Below, piece by piece: positions 29,793 to 37,399 of a stretch of DNA of 64,000 nucleotides. Position numbers and translations under genes: made by a program. Position 1 is the stretch's first letter; the number at the start of each line of letters is the position of its first letter. Origin of the DNA: Streptomyces sp. TLI_146 (lineage in GTDB: Bacteria; Actinomycetota; Actinomycetes; Streptomycetales; Streptomycetaceae). The stretch covers positions 4,650,001-4,714,000 of the forward strand of contig NZ_PJMX01000001.1 in NCBI RefSeq assembly GCF_002846415.1, in the 5' to 3' direction. The notes below the pieces were generated by a model, which was given only the letters and a program-made list of their open reading frames with translations, was not told where the DNA came from and ran no database searches.

Positions 29793-31541
29793 TCAGGGCG
29801 TCTTGGGCGTGCTGCCGCCGGCGCTCTGACCCGCGGTCGTCCCCGTGGTCGTGCCCTGGTTCGTCCCCGTGCTGGTGCCCGTGGTCGTCCCGGTGCTGGT
29901 GCCCTGGGTCGTACCGGTGCTGGTGCCCGTGGTCGTGCCCTGGTCGGTACCGGTCGTCGTGCCCTGGTCCGTCCCGGAGGTCGTCCCCGTGGTCGTGCCC
30001 TGATCCGTGCCGGTCGTCGTGCCCTGGTCCGTACCGGTCGTCGTCCCCTGGTCGGTGCCCGAGGTCGTGCCCTGGTTCGTCCCGGACGTGGTGCCCTGGT
30101 CGGTGCCCGGCGACGGCGAGCGCTTCTTGCTGTGCCTGGGCGACGGCGTGTACGGCTGCGGGTTGTCGCCGCCGGTCGTCGACGTCTGGTCCTGGCCCCG
30201 GGTGGCCTGGTCGTCGGGGCTCGGCGACGTCTTCGACTCGTCGGACGACGACGGACTGTGGGAGATCGGCGGCTTCTTCGGCGTGTGACCGCCGTCCTTC
30301 TTGTCCGCCGCCTTGATCGCGAACGCCACGCCCGCCGCGATCGCGATGATCGCGAGCACCACGAACAGGACGACCTTGCCCCGGCCGCCGCCGGAGCGGC
30401 GGCCGTTGCCGTTGTAGCCGCCGTTGTTGTAGCCGCCCGAGCCGTAACCCCCGTCGTATCCGCCGTCGTCCGGGTTCATCGGCGGCAGGATCGGACCGCG
30501 GAACTGCGAGGTCTCCCCGTGCACGGGGTGGCCCATGGCGCTGGTCGGCGCGGTCATACCCATGGCGGGGGTGTGGGAGCCCTCGTGCATGACCTCGACC
30601 GGACCGGTGTTCCAGGTGCCGGTGTGGCCGCCCTGCGCCTGGAGCATCTGCAGTCCGTACTGGACCAGGCCGCGCATCTCCTCGGCGGACTGGAAACGGT
30701 CGTCCGGGTCCTTGGCGAGAGAACGCATGACGAGGCCGTCGAGTTCCGGCGGCGCCACATCCGATGTCTGGGACGGCGGAATCGGGGTGTCCTGCACGTG
30801 CTGGTACACCACTGACAACGGTGTCTCACCGGTGAAGGGCGGGCGCAGCGCGAGCAGTTCGTACAGCAGGCAGCCCGTCGCGTACAGGTCGGAGCGGTGG
30901 TCGACGGCCTTGCCGAGCGCCTGCTCCGGCGAGAGGTACTGCGGCGTGCCCATGACCATGCCGGTCTGCGTCATCGTCGACTGCGCGCCGTGCAGGGCGC
31001 GCGCGATGCCGAAGTCCATCACCTTCACGGCACCGGTGTGCGTGATGATCACGTTGGCGGGCTTGATGTCGCGGTGCACGATGCCGTGCTGGTGCGAGTA
31101 CGCCAGCGCCTCCAGGACGCCGGAGACGATGATCAGCGCCTGCTCCGGCGGCGGTGCGTCCGCCTGGACCAGCAGGTCGCGGATGGTGCGGCCCTCGACC
31201 AGCTCCATCACGATGTACGGGACGGTCTGGCCGCCCACCACGTCCTCGCCCGAGTCGTACACCGCCACCACCGCGTGGTGGTTGAGCCCGGCCACCGACT
31301 GCGCCTCGCGCGTGAAGCGGGCCTTGGAGACCGGGTCCTCGGCGAGATCGGGGCGCAGCAGCTTCACCGCGACGGTACGGCCCAGGCGTACGTCCTCCGC
31401 CGCGAAGACCTCCGCCATGCCGCCCCGGCCCAGCCGGTGCGTCAGCCGGTAGCGGCCGTCACCGACCAGTCCGCCGACCCACGACTCGTGGTCCTGCGCA
31501 TCGGGCATCCCGGCGCCGTTTCCCTCGGGTTCGGGTGCCAT
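29793..31541 (-). CDS. Transmembrane Ser/Thr protein kinase with Gly/Thr-repeat extracellular tail
   Basis: 582 residues. A Hanks-type kinase domain covers about residues 31-290: glycine loop GRGGMAEVFAAED, VAVKLL Lys, HRDIKPANV catalytic loop, DFGIAR and SPEQALGKAVDHRSD. A Gly/Asn/Tyr-rich linker (YDGGYGSGGYNNGGYNGNG) leads to one TM helix at about 386-408. The outer region of about 175 residues has no PASTA domain. It is a Ser/Pro/Asp segment followed by repeats of the type TGTDQGT to the C-terminus. The tail should be extended and wall-spanning. GAGGA precedes ATG 31541. It is divergent from a second kinase gene. Confidence 0.93.
   Translation of the reverse strand: MAPEPEGNGAGMPDAQDHESWVGGLVGDGRYRLTHRLGRGGMAEVFAAEDVRLGRTVAVKLLRPDLAEDPVSKARFTREAQSVAGLNHHAVVAVYDSGEDVVGGQTVPYIVMELVEGRTIRDLLVQADAPPPEQALIIVSGVLEALAYSHQHGIVHRDIKPANVIITHTGAVKVMDFGIARALHGAQSTMTQTGMVMGTPQYLSPEQALGKAVDHRSDLYATGCLLYELLALRPPFTGETPLSVVYQHVQDTPIPPSQTSDVAPPELDGLVMRSLAKDPDDRFQSAEEMRGLVQYGLQMLQAQGGHTGTWNTGPVEVMHEGSHTPAMGMTAPTSAMGHPVHGETSQFRGPILPPMNPDDGGYDGGYGSGGYNNGGYNGNGRRSGGGRGKVVLFVVLAIIAIAAGVAFAIKAADKKDGGHTPKKPPISHSPSSSDESKTSPSPDDQATRGQDQTSTTGGDNPQPYTPSPRHSKKRSPSPGTDQGTTSGTNQGTTSGTDQGTTTGTDQGTTTGTDQGTTTGTTSGTDQGTTTGTDQGTTTGTSTGTTQGTSTGTTTGTSTGTNQGTTTGTTAGQSAGGSTPKTP
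29830..30110. repeat. In-frame tandem repeat encoding the Gly/Thr/Gln tail of the kinase
   Basis: The DNA repeats 12- to 24-bp units encoding TGTDQGTT and variants (GTDQGTTTG, GTSTGTT, GTNQGTTTG) about ten times. Such arrays change length by slippage or recombination, so repeat number may vary between strains without breaking the frame. Confidence 0.8.
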
Positions 31542-31841
31542 CAGTCCTCGCCGTCGTGTCTGGCCGCGTCAGCGGTGGTTCCTTACGGGTCTTACGGTTG
31601 TGCAGTAGTGCACGCTACAGCGTTCATGCAGGCCGCCGGTTCGGGATGGACCGGCCATCCAATCGGTTCCGCGTGTACCCATGCAAATTCCATGCGATTC
31701 CTGTAACGCTTACGAGACGCTTCTTGCGCGTACGGTCACGGAACGGGCACCCGGCTTGACGTGTCGTACCCCTCGGGCAGACTTGGCTCGAAAATTCGCA
31801 GGATCATCGCTGGCCACCGCGGCCAAGGGGGATGCACAGTC
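31542..31841. promoter_or_regulatory. Shared divergent promoter region of two Ser/Thr kinase genes
   Basis: A 300-bp gap. It contains a perfect palindrome GTGCA-GTAG-TGCAC (31600-31613) preceded by a CTTACGG-type direct repeat (31582-31597), and AT-richer stretches near 31680-31720. AAGGGGGA upstream of 31842 is the ribosome binding site of the PASTA kinase. I see no gene inside. Confidence 0.5.
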
Positions 31842-33458
31842 ATGAGCCAGGACGGCGCACAGGGCCGCTATGCGGGCGGGTCCATCGCGGGCGGGCGCTA
31901 TCAGCTGCGCGACCTCCTCGGCGAAGGCGGCATGGCCTCGGTCTACCTGGCGTACGACGCCGCCCTGGACCGCCAGGTGGCGATCAAGACCCTGCACTCC
32001 GAACTCGGCCGGGAACAGTCCTTCCGCGAGCGCTTCCGCCGCGAGGCCCAGGCCGTCGCCAAGCTCCAGCACACCAACATCGTGTCGGTCTTCGACACCG
32101 GTGAGGACGAGCTGGGCGGCGCGATGATGCCGTACATCGTCATGGAGTACGTGGAGGGCCAGCCGCTCGGCTCGGTGCTGCACACCGACATCCAGCAGTA
32201 CGGCGCGATGCCCGCCGACAAGGCGCTGAAGATGACCGCCGACGTGCTGGCGGCCCTGGAAGTCAGCCACGAGATGGGCCTGGTCCACCGCGACATCAAG
32301 CCCGGCAACGTGATGGTGACCAAGCGCGGCGTCGTCAAGGTCATGGACTTCGGCATCGCGCGCGCCATGCAGTCCGGCGTCACCTCGATGACCCAGACCG
32401 GCATGGTCGTCGGCACCCCGCAGTACCTCTCGCCCGAGCAGGCCCTTGGCCGGGGCGTCGACGCCCGCTCCGACCTGTACTCGGTCGGCATCATGCTCTT
32501 CCAGCTACTCACCGGCCGGATCCCGTTCGACGCCGACTCGCCGCTCGCCATCGCGTACGCGCACGTGCAGGAGGAGCCGGTCGCGCCCTCCACGGTCAAC
32601 CGGTCCATCCCGCCGGCCGTGGACGCGCTGGTGGCCCGCGCGCTGAAGAAGAACCCGAACGAGCGCTTCCCGAGCGCGGCCGCGATGCGCGACGAGATCG
32701 CCCGCATCTCCGCCAGCGGCCAGACCGGCGCGGCCCCGGTGATCACCGGCGGCGGCCCGGTCGCCAGCGGCCAGGGCGTCGGCTCGACGGTCTTCCCGCC
32801 GCTGGACCCCTCGGCCCAGCAGGGCTACCAGGGCAGCGTCCAGACGCCGTACCAGGCGAGCCCGTACGGCCCGCCGACGCCGGCCCCCACGCCGCAGCCC
32901 TCGTACGGCTACCCGCAGCAGCAGATGCAGCCGCAGACCCCGATGCCCGCGCAGCACACCCCGCCGCCGTACACGATCGCTCCGAGCGCCCCGACCGGCG
33001 GCGGTTCTTCTTCGCGTTCCTCGAAGAAGAACACCCCTGTGATCGTCGGCGCGGTCGCGGTGGCGGTCCTGGCGGTCGGCGGCCTGGTCACCGCGCTGGT
33101 GATGAACGGCGACGACTCGGGCTCGGACGGCGACAAGAAGACCTCCGGCGAGAACGTCGCGGGCCACAAGGGTCCGGAGCGCAGCCGCACGCTGGACACG
33201 ACCAAGTGCACCAGCCCGTCGAAGTCCGCCCTCGACCCGTCGAAGGTCCAGGCGCCCGACTTCACCTACAAGGACATCCTGTCGGTGAAGTCGTGCATCC
33301 AGGCCGCGGGCTGGAAGGTCAACACCGAGTCCGTGGACAACGGGCAGTGGGGCCAGGACACGGTGGTGACGCAGTTCCCGGCGGCGGGCGTCGACGTGGA
33401 CCCGAAGGAAGCCCAGTTCACCCTGACGCTGTCGACGGGCAACCCGCCGCAGCAGTAG
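31842..33458 (+). CDS. Transmembrane Ser/Thr protein kinase with one PASTA-like domain
   Basis: 538 residues from ATG 31842, which has AAGGGGGA 10 nt upstream. The kinase domain (about residues 18-285) has GEGGMASVYLAYD, VAIKTLH, HRDIKPGNV, DFGIAR and SPEQALGRGVDARSD. A long Pro/Gln/Tyr linker (residues ~300-390) leads to one TM helix at about 398-420. The outer part ends in a single PASTA-like domain (IQAAGWKVNTESVDNGQWGQ...VVTQFPAAG). PASTA domains bind muropeptides or lipid II, so this kinase may sense wall status. It is divergent from another receptor kinase, and both are distinct from the PknB gene expected beyond fhaA. Confidence 0.93.
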   Translation: MSQDGAQGRYAGGSIAGGRYQLRDLLGEGGMASVYLAYDAALDRQVAIKTLHSELGREQSFRERFRREAQAVAKLQHTNIVSVFDTGEDELGGAMMPYIVMEYVEGQPLGSVLHTDIQQYGAMPADKALKMTADVLAALEVSHEMGLVHRDIKPGNVMVTKRGVVKVMDFGIARAMQSGVTSMTQTGMVVGTPQYLSPEQALGRGVDARSDLYSVGIMLFQLLTGRIPFDADSPLAIAYAHVQEEPVAPSTVNRSIPPAVDALVARALKKNPNERFPSAAAMRDEIARISASGQTGAAPVITGGGPVASGQGVGSTVFPPLDPSAQQGYQGSVQTPYQASPYGPPTPAPTPQPSYGYPQQQMQPQTPMPAQHTPPPYTIAPSAPTGGGSSSRSSKKNTPVIVGAVAVAVLAVGGLVTALVMNGDDSGSDGDKKTSGENVAGHKGPERSRTLDTTKCTSPSKSALDPSKVQAPDFTYKDILSVKSCIQAAGWKVNTESVDNGQWGQDTVVTQFPAAGVDVDPKEAQFTLTLSTGNPPQQ

Positions 33459-33478
33459 GTTCCGAGGCGGCGGCCCGG

Positions 33479-33504
33479 CTGACACACCCGGCTGACACAC
33501 CCGG
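33479..33504. repeat. Perfect 13-bp tandem duplication
   Basis: CTGACACACCCGG occurs twice head to tail between the kinase stop and the next gene. It may be part of the promoter of the small secreted protein; function unknown. Confidence 0.8.
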
Positions 33505-33540
33505 GGTGCCCGATATGTCGGCGCATGTGACGCTGACTCC

Positions 33541-33984
33541 ATGGCTTCAGGGCTCCGGGCGCGGCTCCGGGCACGGCTCCGGACGCTGGGCGTGGGCGCC
33601 GCGCTGGCGGGCCTGCTGCTGGTGACCCCGCCCGGCACGCCCGCGCACGCCGAGGACCCCCCGCCGCCCGCCGCCCCCTCCGCCCCCTCCGCCCTGGACC
33701 AGCGCTTCGCGGGCACCCGGGCGGGGGAGGGCAGGGCCCGGCCGGGCCGCCCGCCGGGGACGCTCCCGTACGTACCCGACGCGTCGGCGCAACCGATCGC
33801 CGACCCGTTCGGCTCGCCCCCGCCGCCACCACCGAGCGCCCAGCCGGCGGTGGCCCGCAAGGTCCAGCCGTCCCGGCTGTCCACCACGTCCGACCTACGG
33901 GTGCACGTCCTGTCGATGGGCGCGGGCCTGACCCTGACGGGCCTCGGCCTGGGATTCCTGGCCCTGCGCCTGCGCCGCCCATGA
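33541..33984 (+). CDS. Small secreted/membrane-anchored Pro-rich protein
   Basis: 147 residues. It has a basic N-terminus (RLRARLRTLG), a hydrophobic core (VGAALAGLLLVTP) and a likely signal-peptidase site after AHA, followed by a Pro/Ala-rich extracellular segment (DPPPPAAPSAPSA, GSPPPPPPSAQP). A C-terminal TM helix (MGAGLTLTGLGLGFLAL) and basic RLRRP stop-transfer end the protein. This looks like a small wall-spanning membrane protein. I do not recognise a family. It follows the PASTA kinase by about 80 bp in the same direction and could be its partner, which is speculative. Confidence 0.65.
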   Translation: MASGLRARLRARLRTLGVGAALAGLLLVTPPGTPAHAEDPPPPAAPSAPSALDQRFAGTRAGEGRARPGRPPGTLPYVPDASAQPIADPFGSPPPPPPSAQPAVARKVQPSRLSTTSDLRVHVLSMGAGLTLTGLGLGFLALRLRRP

Positions 33985-34071
33985 CGCACATCCATGTCCC
34001 GTCCGGGGGTGGATCACCTCTCCCCGGGGGCACAACGTGATGTGAGGCACGTGTGCGAGAGAATGGGCGGC

Positions 34072-34599
34072 ATGGAGATGCCGAGGAACGAACAGTCGCC
34101 GGACAGCCCCCACATCCTGGTCGTCGGACAGGACGGCATGGCGATCGGCGGCGGTGACGACGAGTCGCGCGAGGTCCCGGTGACGGAGATGGTCGAACAG
34201 CCCGCCAAGGTCATGCGCATCGGCAGCATGATCAAACAGCTTCTGGAAGAAGTACGCGCGGCTCCTCTGGACGAGGCGAGCCGCGTACGCCTGAAGGACA
34301 TCCACGCCTCCTCGGTCAAGGAACTGGAGGACGGCCTGGCTCCCGAGCTGGTGGAGGAGCTGGAGCGCCTGTCCCTCCCCTTCACGGACGAGGCGATCCC
34401 CTCCGAGGCGGAACTCCGCATCGCCCAGGCCCAGTTGGTGGGCTGGCTGGAAGGCCTCTTCCACGGCATCCAGACGGCCCTGTTCGCCCAGCAGATGGCA
34501 GCCCGAGCCCAACTGGAACAAATGCGCCGCGCCCTCCCCCCCGGCGCCCCGCACGACGACGAGGACGGACCGGGGGTGCGGTCGGGGCCGTACTTGTAG
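34072..34599 (+). CDS. bpa: Bacterial proteasome activator
   Basis: 175 residues, DUF2587/Bpa family. Bpa forms a dodecameric ring that opens the gate of the 20S proteasome without ATP. The opening PRNEQSPDSPHILVVGQDGMAIGGGDD and the helical core (KVMRIGSMIKQLLEEVRAAPLDE... and LVGWLEGLFHGIQTALFAQQMAARAQLEQMR) are characteristic. The C-terminus SGPYL corresponds to the GQYL end that docks into the proteasome pockets in mycobacterial Bpa. Starts at 34063 or 34078 are also possible. The proteasome core genes are not in this window. An intergenic repeat block follows. Confidence 0.9.
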   Translation: MEMPRNEQSPDSPHILVVGQDGMAIGGGDDESREVPVTEMVEQPAKVMRIGSMIKQLLEEVRAAPLDEASRVRLKDIHASSVKELEDGLAPELVEELERLSLPFTDEAIPSEAELRIAQAQLVGWLEGLFHGIQTALFAQQMAARAQLEQMRRALPPGAPHDDEDGPGVRSGPYL

Positions 34600-34691
34600 G
34601 AGTGCCGCAACGGGGCTGCCCTGCGGGCCTGGCGGTCCGGGGGCAGCCTTGTGGCTGTGCGCGAGAGGGTGCCCGGGGGCAGGCCCCGGTC

Positions 34692-34907
34692 ACCACGATC
34701 CCGCTGAGGGGCGCGGGGGTAGCGCCACGCCATGTGTGCGGGCTGGGCGCAGGGGCACAGCCTCGCCGGGTGCGGGCCCGGGCACAACGATCCCGCTGAG
34801 GGGCGCGGGAGTAGCGCCGCGCCATGTGTGTGGGCTGCGCACAGGGGCACAGCCTCGCCGGGCGCGGGCCCAGGCACCACGATCCCGCTGAGGGGCGCGG
34901 GGAACTA
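34692..34907. repeat. Tandem repeat with 92-bp period (about 2.3 copies)
   Basis: Each unit begins with ACNACGATCCCGCTGAGGGG and includes GTAGCGCCNCGCCATGTGTG and GGGGCACAGCCTCGCCGGG. Unit anchors (CGA) are at 34696, 34788 and 34880, exactly 92 bp apart; the third copy breaks off after about 27 bp into a dispersed-repeat unit (34891-34941). No ORF with credible coding signal is present. Confidence 0.85.
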
Positions 34908-34941
34908 CGCGCTCAGGCCCCACCGGCCCGCAGCCGACGAA

Positions 34942-35152
34942 CTACAACGGGGTGCAGGGGCGAAGCCCCGCTCAGGGTCCCGGGGATGGAGAACCCGGGA
35001 AACCCTTCCCCCCACCCAGCCGGGCGCAGCCCAAGGCGGGGTGCAGGGGGCGGAGCCCCCGCCCAGGGGTCCGGGGACGGAGTCCCCGGGGAACCCCCTT
35101 CCCCCACCCACCCCCACCCCCGGAGGGTTTAGGGAAGGGGCGGGGCGGGGGC
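34942..35152. repeat. GC-rich stem-loop-rich intergenic stretch
   Basis: It contains repeated self-complementary elements such as GGGGCGAAGCCCCG, GGGGGCGGAGCCCCC and GGGGACGGAGTCCCC between two convergent gene ends. Similar short stems recur at 12463-12512, 17481-17510 and 28642-28670. No gene is seen. Confidence 0.6.
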
Positions 35153-36130
35153 TCAAACCACCAGCAAAACCTTCCCCACGTGCGCCCCCGCCTCCAACAC
35201 CCGATGCCCCTCCGCCGCGTCAGCCATCCCCACCACCCGATCCACAACCGGCCGCACCCGCCCGGCAGCGACCAGCGGCCACACATGCTCCCGAACCGCC
35301 GCCACGATCGCCGCCTTCTCCGCCGCGGGCCGCCCCCGCAGGGTCGTCGCCGTCACCGCCCCCCGCTTGGCCATCAGCGCCCCGAGGTTGAGCTCACCCT
35401 TCACCCCGCCCTGCATCCCGATGACGGCAAGCCGCCCGTTGACCGCCAACGCCCGTACGTTCCGGTCGAGGTACTTCGCCCCCATGATGTCGAGGATGAC
35501 GTCCGCCCCCGCCCCACCGGTCGCCGCACGGACCTCCTCCACGAAGTCCTGCTCGCGGTAGTCGATCAGCACGTCCGCCCCCAGCTCCGCGCACCGCGCC
35601 AGCTTCTCGGGCCCACCCGCCGTGACGGCGACCCGCGCCCCCACCGCCTTGCCCAGCTGGATCGCCATCGTGCCGATCCCGCTCGCACCGCCGTGCACCA
35701 ACAGCGTCTCGCCGGGCCGCAGATGGGACACCATGAACACGTTGGACCACACCGTGGAAACGGCCTCCGGCAGCGACGCCGCGACCGTCAGCTCCACCCC
35801 CTCCGGCACCGGCAGCAACTGCCCCACCGGCACCGCCACCTTCTCCGCGTACCCGCCACCGCTCAGCAGCGCGCACACCTCGTCGCCCACGGACCACCCG
35901 GACACCCCGGGCCCCAGCGCGACGATCCGCCCGGAGCACTCAAGGCCCGGATACGGCGAGGCTCCCGGCGGCGGCTCGTAGTGCCCCTGCCGCTGCAACA
36001 CATCCGCACGGTTGACGGCCGCCGCCGCCACCTCGACGAGGACCTCGCCCTCGCCCGCCACCGGATCGGGCACCTCGGCCCAGACCAGCGCTTCGGGACC
36101 ACCCGGCTCAGAAATCGTGATCGCATGCAT
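35153..36130 (-). CDS. NAD(P)H quinone oxidoreductase, zeta-crystallin/PIG3-like (MDR family)
   Basis: 325 residues of the zinc-free medium-chain reductase type. It opens MHAITISEPGGPEALVW, with NRADVLQRQGHYEPPPGASPYPGLECSG in the catalytic domain. The nucleotide fold carries LVHGGASGIGTMAIQLGKAVGARV, and no structural zinc cluster is present. Family members reduce quinones or enones with NADPH. ATG 36130 has no Shine-Dalgarno, but TAGCGT lies 7 nt upstream and contains the stop codon of the K+ channel gene, suggesting a leaderless mRNA starting inside that gene's end. Confidence 0.92.
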   Translation of the reverse strand: MHAITISEPGGPEALVWAEVPDPVAGEGEVLVEVAAAAVNRADVLQRQGHYEPPPGASPYPGLECSGRIVALGPGVSGWSVGDEVCALLSGGGYAEKVAVPVGQLLPVPEGVELTVAASLPEAVSTVWSNVFMVSHLRPGETLLVHGGASGIGTMAIQLGKAVGARVAVTAGGPEKLARCAELGADVLIDYREQDFVEEVRAATGGAGADVILDIMGAKYLDRNVRALAVNGRLAVIGMQGGVKGELNLGALMAKRGAVTATTLRGRPAAEKAAIVAAVREHVWPLVAAGRVRPVVDRVVGMADAAEGHRVLEAGAHVGKVLLVV

Positions 36131-36137
36131 ACGGCCG

Positions 36138-36143
36138 ACGCTA
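36138..36143 (-). promoter_or_regulatory. Candidate -10 box (TAGCGT) for leaderless quinone oxidoreductase gene
   Basis: TAGCGT, 7 nt, then ATG on the minus strand. The first three bases are the TAG stop of the upstream K+ channel gene. Confidence 0.45.
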
Positions 36144-37229
36144 CTCCGCCGCACCCTCCGAGGCCGCCCCGCCCGCCCGTACGATCGTGATCAGCCGGTC
36201 CGTCAGCTGAAGCGGGCTTGCCCGCACGTCGTCGTAGGCGAGCAGCCGATGGCCGCGCAGCACGCTGACCGTGAGGTCCTCGGTCTCCCGGACCCCCAGC
36301 CCCACCTCGCTCTTCTTCACAGGCCGTTCGACGAGGTCGAGCCCGCTGCCCTGCTGGATCAGGTCCTCCATCACCGTGCCCGCGCTCGGGCTGAGCACGG
36401 ACAGCCCGAGCAGCCGCCCCGCCGCACTCGCGCTCGTGATCACCGCGTCCGCCCCGGACTGCCGCAGCAGCGGCGCGTTCTCCTCCTCCCGCACCGCCGC
36501 GACGATCTTCGCCCCCCGATTGAGCTGGCGTGCCGTCAGCGTGACCAGCACCGCCGTGTCGTCGCGCTGCGTGGCGATCACGACCTGCCGGGCCTTCTGC
36601 ACCTCGGCCCGGAGCAGCACATCACTGCGCGTCGCGTCCCCGATGACCCCGACGAACCCCTCCGCGTTGGCGGCCTCGACCACCTTCGCACTGGGGTCGA
36701 CGACCACGACCTGCTCCTTCTTCAGCCCGGTCGCACACAGCGTCTGAATCGCCGAACGGCCCTTCGTCCCGAAGCCGACGACGACGGTGTGGTCTCGCAA
36801 GTTCGCCTTCCAGCGTTTGAGCCGCCACTCCTCCCGGGTCCGCTCCGTGAGGACCTCGAGAGTCGTGCCGACCAGGATGATCAGAAAGAGCACACGCAGC
36901 GGCGTCACCAGCAGGATGTTGCAGAGCCTGGCGCTGTCGCTGTACGGGACGATGTCGCCGTAACCCGTCGTGGAGAGCGTGACGGTGGCGTAGTAGGCGG
37001 CGTCCAGCAGATCCAGCCCGCCACCGGCGTTGTCGTGGTAGCCGGAACGGTCGATCCACACGATGAACGTGGTCAGCACCAGTACGCCGAGCGCCATCAG
37101 CAGCCGCTTGCCGACCTGCCGCAGCGGCCGGTCGACCACCCGGCGCGGCAGCGTCACCCGCCGGGTAACCAGATTCTCGCCCGCCTGCCGGGCAATCGCG
37201 TCTTGGCCGGGCAGTTTCACGTGAAACAC
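36141..37229 (-). CDS. Two-TM potassium channel with RCK/TrkA-N domain
   Basis: 362 residues. TM1 is LLMALGVLVLTTFIVWI. The pore helix and selectivity filter read YYATVTLSTTGYGDIVP, with TTGYGD the K+ signature. TM2 is LLVTPLRVLFLIILVGTTLEVL. A cytoplasmic RCK domain (VVVGFGTKGRSAIQTL, then VGVIGDATRSDVL) and a C-terminal TrkA-C-like region follow. It resembles MthK-type ligand-gated channels. The GTG start at 37229 lies inside a parS site and the protein opens MFHVKLPG; the alternative start GTG 37220 is also inside it. No Shine-Dalgarno is visible before either. The stop overlaps the next gene's promoter. Confidence 0.92.
   Translation of the reverse strand: MFHVKLPGQDAIARQAGENLVTRRVTLPRRVVDRPLRQVGKRLLMALGVLVLTTFIVWIDRSGYHDNAGGGLDLLDAAYYATVTLSTTGYGDIVPYSDSARLCNILLVTPLRVLFLIILVGTTLEVLTERTREEWRLKRWKANLRDHTVVVGFGTKGRSAIQTLCATGLKKEQVVVVDPSAKVVEAANAEGFVGVIGDATRSDVLLRAEVQKARQVVIATQRDDTAVLVTLTARQLNRGAKIVAAVREEENAPLLRQSGADAVITSASAAGRLLGLSVLSPSAGTVMEDLIQQGSGLDLVERPVKKSEVGLGVRETEDLTVSVLRGHRLLAYDDVRASPLQLTDRLITIVRAGGAASEGAAE
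37214..37227. promoter_or_regulatory. parS site 1 of array (overlaps K+ channel start)
   Basis: A perfect GTTTCACGTGAAAC. The K+ channel start codon (37227-37229) overlaps its edge and codons 2-5 lie within it. Confidence 0.93.
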
Positions 37230-37275
37230 CGTTCGGTGATACGGGAGTTGGGGCTCAGGGCACGAGCTTCACGAG

Positions 37276-37289
37276 GTTTCACGTGAAAC
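37276..37289. promoter_or_regulatory. parS site 2 of array
   Basis: A perfect GTTTCACGTGAAAC, 62 bp from site 1 (start to start). The flank ACCG-TCGG--ATACGGG-GTTG is shared with the flank of site 1. Confidence 0.93.
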
Positions 37290-37328
37290 ACCGCTCGGAA
37301 ATACGGGCGTTGAGCCCAGGCGCGAGGT

Positions 37329-37342
37329 GTTTCACGTGAAAC
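37329..37342. promoter_or_regulatory. parS site 3 of array
   Basis: A perfect GTTTCACGTGAAAC, 53 bp from site 2. It extends to the full 16-bp form TGTTTCACGTGAAACA and to an 18-bp palindrome. Confidence 0.95.
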
Positions 37343-37385
37343 ACCCTTTGTCGGTAAGTGAGTTGAGCCACGGGGCGGCCGGGTC

Positions 37386-37399
37386 GTTTCACGTGAAAC
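37386..37399. promoter_or_regulatory. parS site 4 of array (contains moeA stop)
   Basis: A perfect GTTTCACGTGAAAC, 57 bp from site 3. On the minus strand the TGA stop of moeA (37389-37391) is part of the palindrome. Confidence 0.93.

Noticed and set aside
33994..34071. Longer N-terminus for the Bpa protein
   Set aside because: The upstream frame adds residues without family similarity; ATG 34072 gives the usual MEMPRNE start.
34692..34907. Possible CRISPR-like array
   Set aside because: The repeat is a long 92-bp direct tandem without spacers, palindromic 28-37 bp repeats or cas genes.
37214..37399. Possible phage attachment site or IS end array
   Set aside because: The palindromes are exact parS sequences, with no integrase, transposase or target duplication nearby.
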